A stretch of 64,000 nucleotides of DNA from Mycolicibacterium flavescens (GTDB taxonomy: Bacteria; Actinomycetota; Actinomycetes; Mycobacteriales; Mycobacteriaceae), in NCBI RefSeq assembly GCF_001722335.1, contig NZ_MIHA01000006.1, positions 62,001 to 126,000 of the forward strand. The letters are read 5' to 3'. Each line of letters opens with the position of its first letter. The first letter of the stretch is position 1. A model generated the notes under the pieces. That model had not been told where the DNA came from. It saw only the letters and a program-made list of their open reading frames with translations, and did not search any database. The position numbers were made by a program, and so were the translations under genes. This document shows positions 54,198 through 63,219 of this stretch, piece by piece.

Positions 54198-54216
54198 CCG
54201 CTGTCCTGATGAGCGG
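54198..54216. promoter_or_regulatory. Inverted repeat between kstD- and kshA-type genes
   Basis: CCGCT (54198-54202) and AGCGG (54212-54216) flank a nine-base centre in the gap of about 100-140 bases shared by two divergent genes; GAACCG occurs at 54195 and again at 54221. A site for the nearby PadR regulator is possible. It does not resemble the KstR site (recalled as TNNAACNNGTTNNA). Confidence 0.3.
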
Positions 54217-54261
54217 AACAGAACCGGTCCCGCACGTCCCGCTGACTGCTACAACGGCCCT

Positions 54262-55413
54262 ATGACGTTGAACACCGACACCGAGGTTCGTCAGATCGAA
54301 GCCGACGCCGCGCCGTCGCGGTTCGCTCGTGGCTGGCACTGTCTGGGCTTGGTCAGGGAGTTCGGCGACGGCAACCCGCACCAGGTCTTCGCGTTCGGCA
54401 AGAAGTTGGTGGTGTTCCGCAGCGGCGACGGCCGGATCAACGTCCTCGACGGGTACTGCCGCCACATGGGCGGCGACCTGTCGCAGGGACGAGTCAAGGG
54501 CGACGAGATCGCCTGCCCCTTCCACGACTGGCGCTGGGGCGGCGACGGCAGATGCAAGAAGGTGCCGTACAGCAGGCGGGTGCCCCGGCTGGCCCGGACC
54601 GCGACCTGGACCACGCTGGAGCAGGACGGCATGCTGTTCGTGTGGAACGACCCGGAAGGTAACCCGCCTCCGCCGGAGGTCACCATCCCGCGCATCGAAG
54701 GTGCCACCAGCGACGACTGGACCGACTGGCACTGGTACACCACGGTCGTCAACACCAATTGCCGCGAGATCATCGACAACGTCGTCGACATGGCGCACTT
54801 CTTCTACATCCACGGCTCACTGCCGACGCAGTTCAAGAACATCTTCGAAGGGCACGTGGCGACGCAGTTCATGAGCAGCGCCGGACGGCCGGATCTCGGC
54901 TCCGCCGAGGGTGGTGTGAAGATGCTCGGAACGACGTCGTTGGCGTCTTATCACGGTCCGTCGTTCATGATCGACGATCTGACCTACCACTACGAACATG
55001 GCGACACCCGCACTGTCCTGATCAACTGCCACTACCCGATCGACGCGAATTCGTTTGTCCTGCAGTACGGCATCGTTGTGCAGAAGTCGGCCGAGCTGCC
55101 CGACGATCTGGCGATGCAGACGGCGGTAGCGCTCGGCGACTTCGTCAAGATGGGTTTCGAGCAGGACGTCGAGATCTGGCGCAACAAGGCACGCATCGAC
55201 AACCCCCTGCTGGTCGAGGAGGATGGCCCGGTCTACCAGCTACGGCGGTGGTACGAGCAGTTCTACGTCGATATCGCCGATGTGACACCGGACATGACCG
55301 ACCGTTTCGAGTTCGAGATCGACACCAGCCGACCGCGCGAGTCGTGGATGAAGGAAGTCGAGGAGAACATCGCCGCGGGGCGGATACCGAAACTGACGTC
55401 GGGAACTGCCTGA
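54262..55413 (+). CDS. kshA: 3-ketosteroid 9alpha-hydroxylase oxygenase-type protein (KshA)
   Basis: 383-residue Rieske non-heme iron oxygenase. Rieske ligands C66, H68, C85 and H88 (CRHMGGDL, CPFHDW). Mononuclear iron ligands H179, H184 in DMAHFFYIHG and D302 in FEQDVEIW. The arrangement and the segment NTNCREIIDNVVDMAHFFYIHG match KshA, which hydroxylates 3-ketosteroids at C9 and, with KstD, opens ring B. No KshB reductase gene is in the window. ATG at 54262, divergent from the KstD-type gene. One of several KshA paralogues typical of these genomes, so steroid preference is unknown. Confidence 0.85.
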   Translation: MTLNTDTEVRQIEADAAPSRFARGWHCLGLVREFGDGNPHQVFAFGKKLVVFRSGDGRINVLDGYCRHMGGDLSQGRVKGDEIACPFHDWRWGGDGRCKKVPYSRRVPRLARTATWTTLEQDGMLFVWNDPEGNPPPPEVTIPRIEGATSDDWTDWHWYTTVVNTNCREIIDNVVDMAHFFYIHGSLPTQFKNIFEGHVATQFMSSAGRPDLGSAEGGVKMLGTTSLASYHGPSFMIDDLTYHYEHGDTRTVLINCHYPIDANSFVLQYGIVVQKSAELPDDLAMQTAVALGDFVKMGFEQDVEIWRNKARIDNPLLVEEDGPVYQLRRWYEQFYVDIADVTPDMTDRFEFEIDTSRPRESWMKEVEENIAAGRIPKLTSGTA

Positions 55414-55679
55414 TGCCGATCCGCCCGGACAATCGGCTCGCCGACGCCCCGATGGTCGCGGTGCGATGCCGTCGTTGCGCCGCAACTGTTCTCGCCCGTA
55501 AGAGCAGTTGGCACCAGACCAGTGTGCAATGGGACGCCGCGGCGGTGGCGCGGTGCGAGGAACGCCACGACGCGCAGAAGCTGGCGAGCCACGGGCAGCG
55601 GATCTTCCTGGCCTGCTCGACGCTGAGCGACTCCATCGCCGACGCGGTGGTGCGCGGCGAATTGACCACACTCGACTGA
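55413..55679 (+). CDS. Small four-cysteine protein following KshA
   Basis: 88 residues. Cysteines C19, C22, C48 and C68 (CRRC, ARCEER, LACST) could bind zinc or a small Fe-S cluster, though the spacing does not match a ferredoxin. The tail TTLD is acidic. ATG at 55413 shares one base with the KshA stop, so the two are probably made together. It may help the oxygenase or be a regulatory zinc protein; unknown. Confidence 0.7.
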   Translation: MPIRPDNRLADAPMVAVRCRRCAATVLARKSSWHQTSVQWDAAAVARCEERHDAQKLASHGQRIFLACSTLSDSIADAVVRGELTTLD

Positions 55680-55697
55680 TACCGCCGCCGGATCAGG

Positions 55698-57314
55698 TCA
55701 ACCGCTGGCCGCGGGTTCCCGCAGTCTGCCGGCGGCGTCGGCACCGGCACGCCGGCCGCTGAAAATGCAGTCCGACAGTGACAATCCGCTGACGTAGCTG
55801 TTCGAGCAGATCCCCACCGCGGTGCGACCGGCGGCGTACAGGCCGGGCACGGTTCCGCCGTCGCGATGCGCCACGGCCCCGGTCCGCTCGTCGACGACCA
55901 GCCCGCCGAGGGTGAGCCCGGGAATCGGGTAGAACACCGACGACGCCGCCGAGATGTCGATCGAGTAGAACGGCCCGTTCGCCATCGGCGGGCACAGCTC
56001 GGGCGTCTTGTGCGCCGGGTCGCCGGCGCCGGACCGCAGACCGGCGCGGTACGCGTCGACGGTGCGTCGCAGACCGGCGGGGTCGATGCCGTTCTTGCGC
56101 GCCAGACCCTCGATGGTGCGGCTCTTCCTGTGCCCGAGGGTGAACAGGTAGATCAACTGCAGTCGCTGGAAGATCTGGGTCTGGGTGCGGATCTGCGTCT
56201 TGACCTTCTTCCAGGTGCGCGCGTCGTAGACGGCCCACCCCTCACCGTCGAACTCACGCATCATGACGTTGCCGTGTGTGGCGCCGTAGAGGTCCTCGTT
56301 GGCGATGCGACGGCCGTCGGCGCCGACGGTCAGGCCCTCGAGAAAAGCACTGGGCGGGGCCAGGAAACGCCACGCCGTGACGTTGCCCATCTTGTCGGTC
56401 ATCCCGCCGGCTTCGAGGCCGAGCTTGATTCCGGCGCCGTCGTCGCCGGGCGTGCCCAGCGGCGAGATCTTCAGGAACTTCGGCGCGTGGTCGCGCACCC
56501 AGTCGCGGTTGTAGATGAAACCGCCCGCGGCCAGGATCACCGCCGTGGCCCGCGCCTCGCCGGCGACGGCGCCGTCCTCCCACAACCGCTCGGCCCGCGC
56601 CACCGCACCGCGGACCAGACCGGGCATCCAGGTGCCCGCCTTGGCGGTTGCCTTGCTCAGCGCCGCATGCTGCCGTGCGTTGCGATGACCGAGATCCATT
56701 GCCCGGTAGCGCACGCCGACGACGCGGCGGTCTTCGATGATCAGATCGTGCACCCGCGCGAGCGGAAGAACATCGACGCCTCTGGCCCGGGCGGACGAAC
56801 TGAGCCGCTCGAACAACACTCGGCCCGAACTCATCCCGGGCGCCAGCACCCGATGACCGCGGGGAGCGGGCCTGGCGTGCTGACTGTAGGGGTGGGCCTT
56901 CTCGTTCCCGCTGTAGTAGAGGTAGTACTCGTCGGTGGGGTAGGAGGTCTTGTACGACGACACCGGCCCGCCCCGGAACTCGACGCCCTGCTGCTTGAGC
57001 CAGGCGATCAGATCCGGGCTCTGCGCGCAGAACCGGTCCAGAGTTTCGGCGCTGACCGCGTCGCCGACCTCCTGACGCAGATAGGCGCGCAGGTCCTCGA
57101 TGGTGTCGACATGTCCGCCTACGCGCTGTTCGTCGGTGCCGCCGCCGGCGTAGATGATCCCACCGGACAGTGCGGTGGCGCCGCCGCCGTAGCCGCGGTC
57201 GAGCACCAGCACCCGGGCGCCGCGATCGGCCGCCTCGATCGCGGCGGCCGCGCCTGCCGCTCCGAAGCCGACCACGATGACGTCGTACTCGCGATCCGAT
57301 GACTTGGCGTTCAC
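55698..57314 (-). CDS. FAD-binding ketosteroid dehydrogenase-like protein
   Basis: 538-residue flavoprotein with FAD motif DVIVVGFGAAGAAAAIEAADRG and the fold of KstD/fumarate-reductase enzymes. It lacks the YPGAG pair seen in the other KstD here, and ends with SNSYVSGLSLSDCIFSGRRAG, which is closer to delta4(5alpha) dehydrogenases or 3-oxosteroid oxidoreductases by memory. So delta1 activity is doubtful. GTG at 57314 overlaps the SDR stop (GTGA). Leftward operon gene. Confidence 0.78.
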   Translation of the reverse strand: MNAKSSDREYDVIVVGFGAAGAAAAIEAADRGARVLVLDRGYGGGATALSGGIIYAGGGTDEQRVGGHVDTIEDLRAYLRQEVGDAVSAETLDRFCAQSPDLIAWLKQQGVEFRGGPVSSYKTSYPTDEYYLYYSGNEKAHPYSQHARPAPRGHRVLAPGMSSGRVLFERLSSSARARGVDVLPLARVHDLIIEDRRVVGVRYRAMDLGHRNARQHAALSKATAKAGTWMPGLVRGAVARAERLWEDGAVAGEARATAVILAAGGFIYNRDWVRDHAPKFLKISPLGTPGDDGAGIKLGLEAGGMTDKMGNVTAWRFLAPPSAFLEGLTVGADGRRIANEDLYGATHGNVMMREFDGEGWAVYDARTWKKVKTQIRTQTQIFQRLQLIYLFTLGHRKSRTIEGLARKNGIDPAGLRRTVDAYRAGLRSGAGDPAHKTPELCPPMANGPFYSIDISAASSVFYPIPGLTLGGLVVDERTGAVAHRDGGTVPGLYAAGRTAVGICSNSYVSGLSLSDCIFSGRRAGADAAGRLREPAASG

Positions 57315-58102
57315 AGCACCGACTTGATCTGTTTGGCAACGAATCTGGTGCTCAGCTTTGCCGAGACGCGGCTCAACGCGTCGAGGAAGCGCGCGTCGGT
57401 GCCGATCACCACCCGGAAGCTGTCTCGGGCGATTCCGTCGACGATCCGCCGTCCGGCGACCTCCGGTGTCGTCGCGCGCACCGTGCGCCCGCCCGCGTCG
57501 AGCATCTGCACACCGGAGTTCCCGGTCAGGTTCGTGCTGATGTTGCCGGGAAACAGCGTTACGACCCGGACCGTGGTGTCGAGAAGTTCGGCGTACAGCC
57601 CCTCGCTGAACTGTTTGACCGCGCCCTTGCTGGCGCCGTAGAAGGTCTGGCTGGCGAAGGGGAGCAACGCCGACAGGCTCGACATGTTGGTCAGGTTGGC
57701 CTCCGGCCGCTCGAGCAGTTCGGGCAGGAACGTGCGGCACATGTTGACCGTGCCCCCGAAATTGACACTCATGACCCGGTCGGTCTCGTCGGCCGACAGT
57801 TCGGTGAACGTACAGAAGCGGTGGATGATGCCTGCGATGTTGACGACTCCGTCGACCACGCCGTGTACGGCGCGAACCTGTCCGGCCAGCACCTCGACCG
57901 CCCCGCGGTCGGTGACGTCCACCGCATGGGTCGACACGGCATCCCACGCGGCGCAGAGCCTTTTCGTCTCGCCGAGACCGTCCTCGTCGAGGTCGACGGC
58001 GGCGACCCGGGCACCGCGACGGACCAGTCCCAGCGCGACCTGTCTGCCCATCCCGTTCGCCGCTCCGGTGACGACGAAGACCTTGTCCGCGATCTGCACC
58101 AT
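57311..58102 (-). CDS. SDR-family oxidoreductase
   Basis: 263 residues. Cofactor motif VFVVTGAANGMGRQVALGL with D in VAAVDLDED (NAD), NIAG in GVVNIAGIIHRF, YxxxK in FYGASKGAVKQF. C-terminal region (LFPGNISTNLTGNSGVQ) is unlike that of the polyol SDRs at 35773 and 50308. Presumably oxidises a steroid or lipid hydroxyl. ATG at 58102; 19 bases separate it from the upstream oxygenase-like gene. Confidence 0.85.
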   Translation of the reverse strand: MVQIADKVFVVTGAANGMGRQVALGLVRRGARVAAVDLDEDGLGETKRLCAAWDAVSTHAVDVTDRGAVEVLAGQVRAVHGVVDGVVNIAGIIHRFCTFTELSADETDRVMSVNFGGTVNMCRTFLPELLERPEANLTNMSSLSALLPFASQTFYGASKGAVKQFSEGLYAELLDTTVRVVTLFPGNISTNLTGNSGVQMLDAGGRTVRATTPEVAGRRIVDGIARDSFRVVIGTDARFLDALSRVSAKLSTRFVAKQIKSVL

Positions 58103-58121
58103 CAGGTGAGCCGAACTCTTT

Positions 58122-59198
58122 CTACGCGAACTGGAACGCGCTCAGCGGCGCTTCGTCGGGGTAGCTGGCGGGTCCGCCGAAGTCGTACGCCGCGTTGAGC
58201 GCGCCGATGAACTCGGCGTCGTGCAGTGGTGCGCTCGGGATGTCGAGCTTGACGCCTTTGGCGTTGAGGTTGTCGACGAGCATGTCGATGGCCTTGTCGA
58301 CGGTCAGGTCGTCGGACCCGTCCATGTTCTTCTTGAGTTCGTCGAAGTCGGTGAACACCTCGGCCGACCAGTGCACCAGGAAGCGCAGTTCGTCGGTGCG
58401 GTGGCGCGCGATCACCTGCTCGCCGTTCTTCAGCAGCCAGGCGTCGCGGTCGTCGGGGTCGCCGGTGAACACGGTGTCGAACGCCAACCCCGCGGGCGTC
58501 TGCTGATCGAGCGGTCCGTTGGCCTCACCGCGGTGCACCATCATCTCGTTCTGCACCACGACGCCGCGGTTGTTGATCGGTGGCAGCACCCGTTTGGGAG
58601 GCTTGAGCGGACCGTCCGGCCAGTAGGTGAAGCCGCTGCCCGGGTCCAGTGAGAACCAGGTGATGACCTGAGCCATCTTGATCAGGTAGTCGGTGAACAG
58701 ACCGGACTTGCCCATCACACTGCACAACCAGGTGGGCGCGTTTTCGTGGCGCACGCCGCGGAAGCTCGGTGAGTCCAGGTGCCCGGGATCGCGGTTCGCG
58801 CAGGGGCCGTTGATGTTGAACAGCATCAACTCCGGTTTGGCGTACTGGGCACCCCAGTAGCTCTTGGCATGGTCGAGGAAGCGCTCGTTGTAGAACACGT
58901 CGTGCAGTTCGGGGTAGAGCACGGCGCCGTAGTTGGCGAGGTAGCCGCGGAACGTCGGGGTGAGGAACATGTCCAGCGACGGCGTGAAACCCTCCGGGAA
59001 GGCGCCGCTCATGGTGGCCATCAATTCCTCGGCGGACGCGAAGTGCTGAGCGATGATCAGCTTCCACGGCCCCTGCGTACGCACCACGTTCAGCAGGCGC
59101 TCACGTTGGTCGTCGGTGTAGACGTTGTCGATCTCCACGGGCGGTGAAGCGGGGCGCAAGACGTCGGACAGCTCTATCCGCCGTTCGTCGGTCAGCAT
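58122..59198 (-). CDS. Putative Fe(II)/2-oxoglutarate-type oxygenase, unknown
   Basis: 358 residues, family not firmly identified. A His-x-Asp pair is in RDPGHLDSPSFRG and a later histidine in NEMMVHRGEANGP, with RHRTDELRFLVHWS behind it, which is the order of a double-stranded beta-helix oxygenase (phytanoyl-CoA dioxygenase-like). The C-terminal 60 residues are helical. ATG 59198 has AGAGGAGA eight bases upstream; ATG 59216 is in frame upstream but less well placed. In a steroid-type operon it could hydroxylate the substrate. Confidence 0.6.
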   Translation of the reverse strand: MLTDERRIELSDVLRPASPPVEIDNVYTDDQRERLLNVVRTQGPWKLIIAQHFASAEELMATMSGAFPEGFTPSLDMFLTPTFRGYLANYGAVLYPELHDVFYNERFLDHAKSYWGAQYAKPELMLFNINGPCANRDPGHLDSPSFRGVRHENAPTWLCSVMGKSGLFTDYLIKMAQVITWFSLDPGSGFTYWPDGPLKPPKRVLPPINNRGVVVQNEMMVHRGEANGPLDQQTPAGLAFDTVFTGDPDDRDAWLLKNGEQVIARHRTDELRFLVHWSAEVFTDFDELKKNMDGSDDLTVDKAIDMLVDNLNAKGVKLDIPSAPLHDAEFIGALNAAYDFGGPASYPDEAPLSAFQFA

Positions 59199-59243
59199 GC
59201 GGTCTCCTCTGGTCATTCCGGTGCCTTGATTGTCTGGCGAGTT

Positions 59244-60233
59244 TCATTGCGGCGGAGGGGGAGTGCCCGGTGATCGGGACACCGGCGCAGAACGCATCGG
59301 GTGGGCGAACTTCGCACGCAGCAGCGCGCCCACCTCGGCGACGGCCAGCCGACCGCGCGCGGTCGCGTCCGAGCGCATCAGAAATCCGTGGTACACACCG
59401 GGATAGCGGGTCGACGTGGTCTGAACACCTGAGTCGCGCAGCCGCGCCGCATAACGTTCACCCCAGTCGCGGATCGGATCGCATTCACCGGTGACCACGA
59501 TCGCCGGCGGCAGTCCGGACAGATCCCTGGCATATGCGGGCACCCGGTACGCGTCGTGCGGCGGTGTTCCGCAGTCGGCGAGTTCGTGCATGTAGACGAT
59601 GTCGTCGTGGCCGAGCATCGGCGCGTCGGGCATCGCGGTGATCGACGGTGCGCCCATGTCGCGGTCCAGCCCCGGGTAGAGCAGCACCTGGGCGCACAAC
59701 GGCGGCCCCCCGCGGTCCCTGGCCGCGAGCGCCACCGCCGCGGCCAATGAGCCACCCGCGCTGTCACCGACGACCGCGATCCGGGTGGGATCCACCCCGA
59801 ATTCGGTTGCGGTGGCCGCGACGAACGCGGTGGCCGCGTAGGCGTCGTCGAACTGCGCTGGCGGGGCGGACTCCGGTGCCAGCCGGTACTCGACGGAGAC
59901 GACGACGGCTCCGCTGGCCGCCGCGAGGGTCCGGGCCAGCGGCTCGAAGGAATGATTGGTGCCCATCACCAATCCGCCACCGTGAAAGTACACCAGCACA
60001 GGCGGATTCGGTTCATCGGTGGGTCGGTAGCAGCGCAGCGGGATGGGCCCGGCCGGACCCGGTGCGGTGCCGTCGGTGATCGCCGCCATGGTCGGCAGTC
60101 CCTCCGGAAGGGGAGCGGCCTCGACGGCGGCGCGCACCGCGACCAGACCCCGCTCACGCATCGGGGCCATCGGTCCGAATGCCGCGACGCGCGCCGCGGC
60201 GTCGGGGTCGAGCTGGCCGACGGATGTGGTCAC
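59244..60233 (-). CDS. Alpha/beta hydrolase, HSL (hormone-sensitive lipase) family
   Basis: 329-residue esterase/lipase. HGGG oxyanion motif VYFHGGGLVMGTNHS, nucleophile GDSAGGSLAAAVAL, acid in VVTGECDPIRDWG, histidine in GVYHGFLM. Same fold as mycobacterial LipN/LipW-type enzymes. Pro-rich C-terminus (SRSPGTPPPPQ). GTG at 60233 overlaps the SDR stop by four bases, so it is translated in the chain. May cleave an ester or lactone formed in the pathway. Confidence 0.87.
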   Translation of the reverse strand: MTTSVGQLDPDAAARVAAFGPMAPMRERGLVAVRAAVEAAPLPEGLPTMAAITDGTAPGPAGPIPLRCYRPTDEPNPPVLVYFHGGGLVMGTNHSFEPLARTLAAASGAVVVSVEYRLAPESAPPAQFDDAYAATAFVAATATEFGVDPTRIAVVGDSAGGSLAAAVALAARDRGGPPLCAQVLLYPGLDRDMGAPSITAMPDAPMLGHDDIVYMHELADCGTPPHDAYRVPAYARDLSGLPPAIVVTGECDPIRDWGERYAARLRDSGVQTTSTRYPGVYHGFLMRSDATARGRLAVAEVGALLRAKFAHPMRSAPVSRSPGTPPPPQ

Positions 60234-61099
60234 TGTGCCGCGGGGTCGAATCGTCGCTTCGTGCGCAGCATCGGCGCGCGTTGAGTTGCAAGCGTTTCGG
60301 CGCGTTCGGCCATCGCGGATCCCACGTAGTCGGGCTGCGTCAGCAGATAGAACCGGTCCTCGGCGGCCTGATCGAACACCACCTCGGCGGCCGCCAGCGG
60401 ATCCATGGCGTCGGCCTTGATGTCGAGCATGGCCGCGCGTTGGGCCTCGGCGGCGTTGACGTCGCCGCCGGCGACACCGTCGACGCCGCCTGCCGATTCG
60501 AAGATGTTGGATGCCACCGCTCCCGGCAGCACGGCCTGCACCCGGATGTGCTCATGTCCGGCCAGCTGAACCTCCAGGCGCAGACATTCGGTCAGAGCCA
60601 GGATCGCGTGCTTGCTCATGATGTAGGGCGCCTGCAGTGGGACCACGGCCACTCCGCCGATCGAGGACAGGTTCCAGACCCACGCCGGGGTCGTCGCCTC
60701 GATCATCTTCGGCAGGAACGCCCGGATGCCGTGGAAGACCCCGTTGACATTGACGTCCACCACGCGCCGCCAGTTGTCGACGGGGGTGTCCCACAGGTAC
60801 CCGAACTGTTCGACACCGGCGTTGTTGACCAGCAGCCGCACCGGCCCGAGTCCGGCGTAGGTGCGTTCGGCCAACGCGACCATGGCGTCGGGGTCGCGCA
60901 CATCGCAGACCGCATGTTCGGCCGTGGCGCCCGAGGCGTTCAGTTCGTCGCGCACGGAGATCACTGCGGTCTCGTCGACGTCGGCGAGCATGACCGACAT
61001 CCCCAGTCGGCACGCGTGCCGCGCGAGTCCGGCGCCGATGCCCGAACCGGCGCCGGTGATGACGGCCACGCCGCCGCCGAAGGTGTCGCGTGCGCTCAC
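60230..61099 (-). CDS. SDR-family oxidoreductase
   Basis: 289 residues, longer than typical SDRs. Cofactor motif VAVITGAGSGIGAGLARHA, D in MLADVDETA (NAD), NNAG in LLVNNAGVEQFGYLW, YxxxK in PYIMSKHAILAL. C-terminal extension VLTQPDYVGSAMAERAE with Arg-rich end. Likely oxidises a ring or side-chain hydroxyl. GTG at 61099 overlaps the NTF2-like stop by four bases. Confidence 0.87.
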   Translation of the reverse strand: MSARDTFGGGVAVITGAGSGIGAGLARHACRLGMSVMLADVDETAVISVRDELNASGATAEHAVCDVRDPDAMVALAERTYAGLGPVRLLVNNAGVEQFGYLWDTPVDNWRRVVDVNVNGVFHGIRAFLPKMIEATTPAWVWNLSSIGGVAVVPLQAPYIMSKHAILALTECLRLEVQLAGHEHIRVQAVLPGAVASNIFESAGGVDGVAGGDVNAAEAQRAAMLDIKADAMDPLAAAEVVFDQAAEDRFYLLTQPDYVGSAMAERAETLATQRAPMLRTKRRFDPAAQ

Positions 61100-61581
61100 G
61101 AAGGCGACGCGGCGGTCTTCGCAGCGTTGTACTCGGCGAGGGGAATCGAGTCCTCGGCGTCGAGCACCACCCTCATCGACGTGAAGACCAGGCCGTGGTC
61201 CGCGCGCCGGATTCCGACGTCGACCACTCCGCTGGACACGTCGAAGGGCACGTTGTTGGTGATCTGGTTGACATAGAGGTAGAAGCGGGCGGTGGTGATA
61301 TCGCCGTCGACGCCGGTGCGGAACACGTTGGTGGCGTGATGGCGCAGCGGGTACGGGTTCTCCAGGCGGTGCTGCGTCAGCCACGCCAATGTCTCCGCGC
61401 CGCCGTGCAACTCGGCGGCGAGCAGTTCCTCGAACGGGCAGTTGCCGGAGTCGGAGCGACTCAGATACTCCATGTCGTCGCCGATGCGGACCGCCAGCTC
61501 GTCGAAATGGCCCTGGTCGTAGTGGTACCAGAAGCCGGCGATGAACTCCTGGACCTCAGGCAGGGTGATCTCGTTGCTCAT
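61096..61581 (-). CDS. NTF2-like (SnoaL-type) protein
   Basis: 161 residues from ATG 61581 (MSNEITLPEVQ). Cone-shaped alpha+beta fold suggested by EVQEFIAGFWYHYDQGHFDELA, ELHGGAETLAWLTQHRLENPYPLRHHATN and ARFYLYVNQITNN. Such proteins include ketosteroid isomerases, limonene epoxide hydrolases and hydratases; the catalytic residues cannot be placed with confidence. Steroid isomerase-like action is possible in this setting. Member of the overlapping chain. Confidence 0.78.
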   Translation of the reverse strand: MSNEITLPEVQEFIAGFWYHYDQGHFDELAVRIGDDMEYLSRSDSGNCPFEELLAAELHGGAETLAWLTQHRLENPYPLRHHATNVFRTGVDGDITTARFYLYVNQITNNVPFDVSSGVVDVGIRRADHGLVFTSMRVVLDAEDSIPLAEYNAAKTAASPS

Positions 61582-61629
61582 GGTGCGAGTCAAACCCATG
61601 CGGGCGCGTGATCGACCGGGGTTGTCCGA

Positions 61630-63219
61630 TCAGTGGAACACCGAGGCGAACCGCTCCCGCAGGTCGCGCTTGAGCAGCTTGCCGCTCGGATTCTTCGGCA
61701 GCGCGTCGACGAAGAAGATCTGCTTGGGGGTCTTGTATCCGGCGAGGCGGTCGCGGCAGTGGGTGATCAGGTCGGTCTCGGCGACCGCGGCTCCCGCCTT
61801 GGGCACCACGGCGGCCACCACCGACTCCACCCAGGTGGGGTGGGGCACACCGAACACCGCGACCTCCTGCACGGCTTCGTGGCTGTACAGCACCTCTTCG
61901 ACTTCGCGGCTGGCGACGTTCTCACCGCCGGTCTTGATCATGTCCTTCTTGCGGTCGACGACGTGCAGCAGCCCGAACTCGTCGTAGTAGCCGAGGTCGC
62001 CGGAGTGAAACCAGCCGCCGCGGAACGCCTCTGCCGTCTTGGCCGGGTCGTCGAGGTAGCCCAGCATCAGATGCGGGCTGCGGTGGGCGATTTCGCCCAC
62101 GGTGCCCGCGGCGACCGGCGTGTCCGAGTCATCGAGGATCGCGGTCTCGACATTGAGGGCCGGGCGGCCCGCAGCGCCCGCGTGTGCCTCCTGGTCGGCA
62201 GGACCGAGCGCTGAGGCCAACGGCGCGATCTCGGTCTGGCCATAGAAGTTCCACAGCTGCAGTGCGGGCAGCCGCTCGCGCAGTTCGTGCAGTATCTCTG
62301 TCGGCATGGCCGAGGCGCCGTAGTAGCCCTTGCGCAGGCTCGACAGGTCGACCTCGTCGAACACCGGGCAGCGCAGCAGGCTGATCCACACCGTCGGCGG
62401 GGCGAAGTAGTTGGTGACCCGGTGCCGTTCGACGGCGCGCAGTACGGCCTCGGGCTCCGGGCGCGGCAGGATGATGCTGGTGGCGCCGAGGTAGATGTCG
62501 GTGGCGAGGAAGTTGTCGAGCTGTGCGCAGTGGTACAGCGGCAACGAGTGCAGTTCGACGTCGTCGTCGCTCATGGAGCCCGCCGTGATCGTGCTGATGT
62601 ACTGCCACATCAGGCTTCGGCTGCTGTGCATGACGCCCTTGGGCCGGGACTCGGTTCCGCTGGTGTACATCACCCGCAGCAGTTGGTCGTCCGCGACCAC
62701 GAGGTCGGGCGGTGCGCAGGTGGTGCTCAGCCACGCCGCGAAGTCGGCCCAGCCGTCGGGGGCCGCCCGACCGGGCTCGGTCAGTGCGATCGGCGAGGTG
62801 ACCAAGCCGCCGAGGCGCATGGCTTCCTCGGCGACCTCGACGAGCGCCGGTTCGACGATGAATCCCGTTGCGCGGCTGTGCCCCAGGATGTAGGCGATCT
62901 CCTCGGCGGTCAGCATGAAGTTGACGGGCACCAGCACCACCGCCGCGCGGGCGGTGGCGAAGGCTAGAACGGCGTACTGCCAGCAATTGTGGGCCAGCAG
63001 CGCCACGCGGTCGCCGGGCGCTATGCCGTTGTCGTGCAGAGCGGCAGCGGCGCGGTCCACCAGTGCGTCGAACTCCGCGAACGTCAACACCACGTCGCCG
63101 TCGATGACAGCCACCTTGTCCGGGAATCTGCGCGCCGAGCGGCGCGGAAGGTCACCCAGCGAGTGCCCGCGGACCCGCGCCACCAGGTCGCCGAGGTCAT
63201 CTGAGTCGTCACGGTTCAT
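61630..63219 (-). CDS. Acyl-CoA ligase (FadD-type, AMP-forming)
   Basis: 529-residue adenylate-forming ligase. Core MYTSGTESRPKGVMHSS, NFYGQTEIAP, GWFHSGDLGYYDEFGLLHVVDRKKDMIKTGGENV, and the adenylation lysine in PKNPSGKLLK. It activates an acid as its CoA thioester, such as a steroid or fatty side chain. ATG at 63219 overlaps the acyl-CoA dehydrogenase stop (ATGA). Substrate unknown. Confidence 0.92.
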   Translation of the reverse strand: MNRDDSDDLGDLVARVRGHSLGDLPRRSARRFPDKVAVIDGDVVLTFAEFDALVDRAAAALHDNGIAPGDRVALLAHNCWQYAVLAFATARAAVVLVPVNFMLTAEEIAYILGHSRATGFIVEPALVEVAEEAMRLGGLVTSPIALTEPGRAAPDGWADFAAWLSTTCAPPDLVVADDQLLRVMYTSGTESRPKGVMHSSRSLMWQYISTITAGSMSDDDVELHSLPLYHCAQLDNFLATDIYLGATSIILPRPEPEAVLRAVERHRVTNYFAPPTVWISLLRCPVFDEVDLSSLRKGYYGASAMPTEILHELRERLPALQLWNFYGQTEIAPLASALGPADQEAHAGAAGRPALNVETAILDDSDTPVAAGTVGEIAHRSPHLMLGYLDDPAKTAEAFRGGWFHSGDLGYYDEFGLLHVVDRKKDMIKTGGENVASREVEEVLYSHEAVQEVAVFGVPHPTWVESVVAAVVPKAGAAVAETDLITHCRDRLAGYKTPKQIFFVDALPKNPSGKLLKRDLRERFASVFH

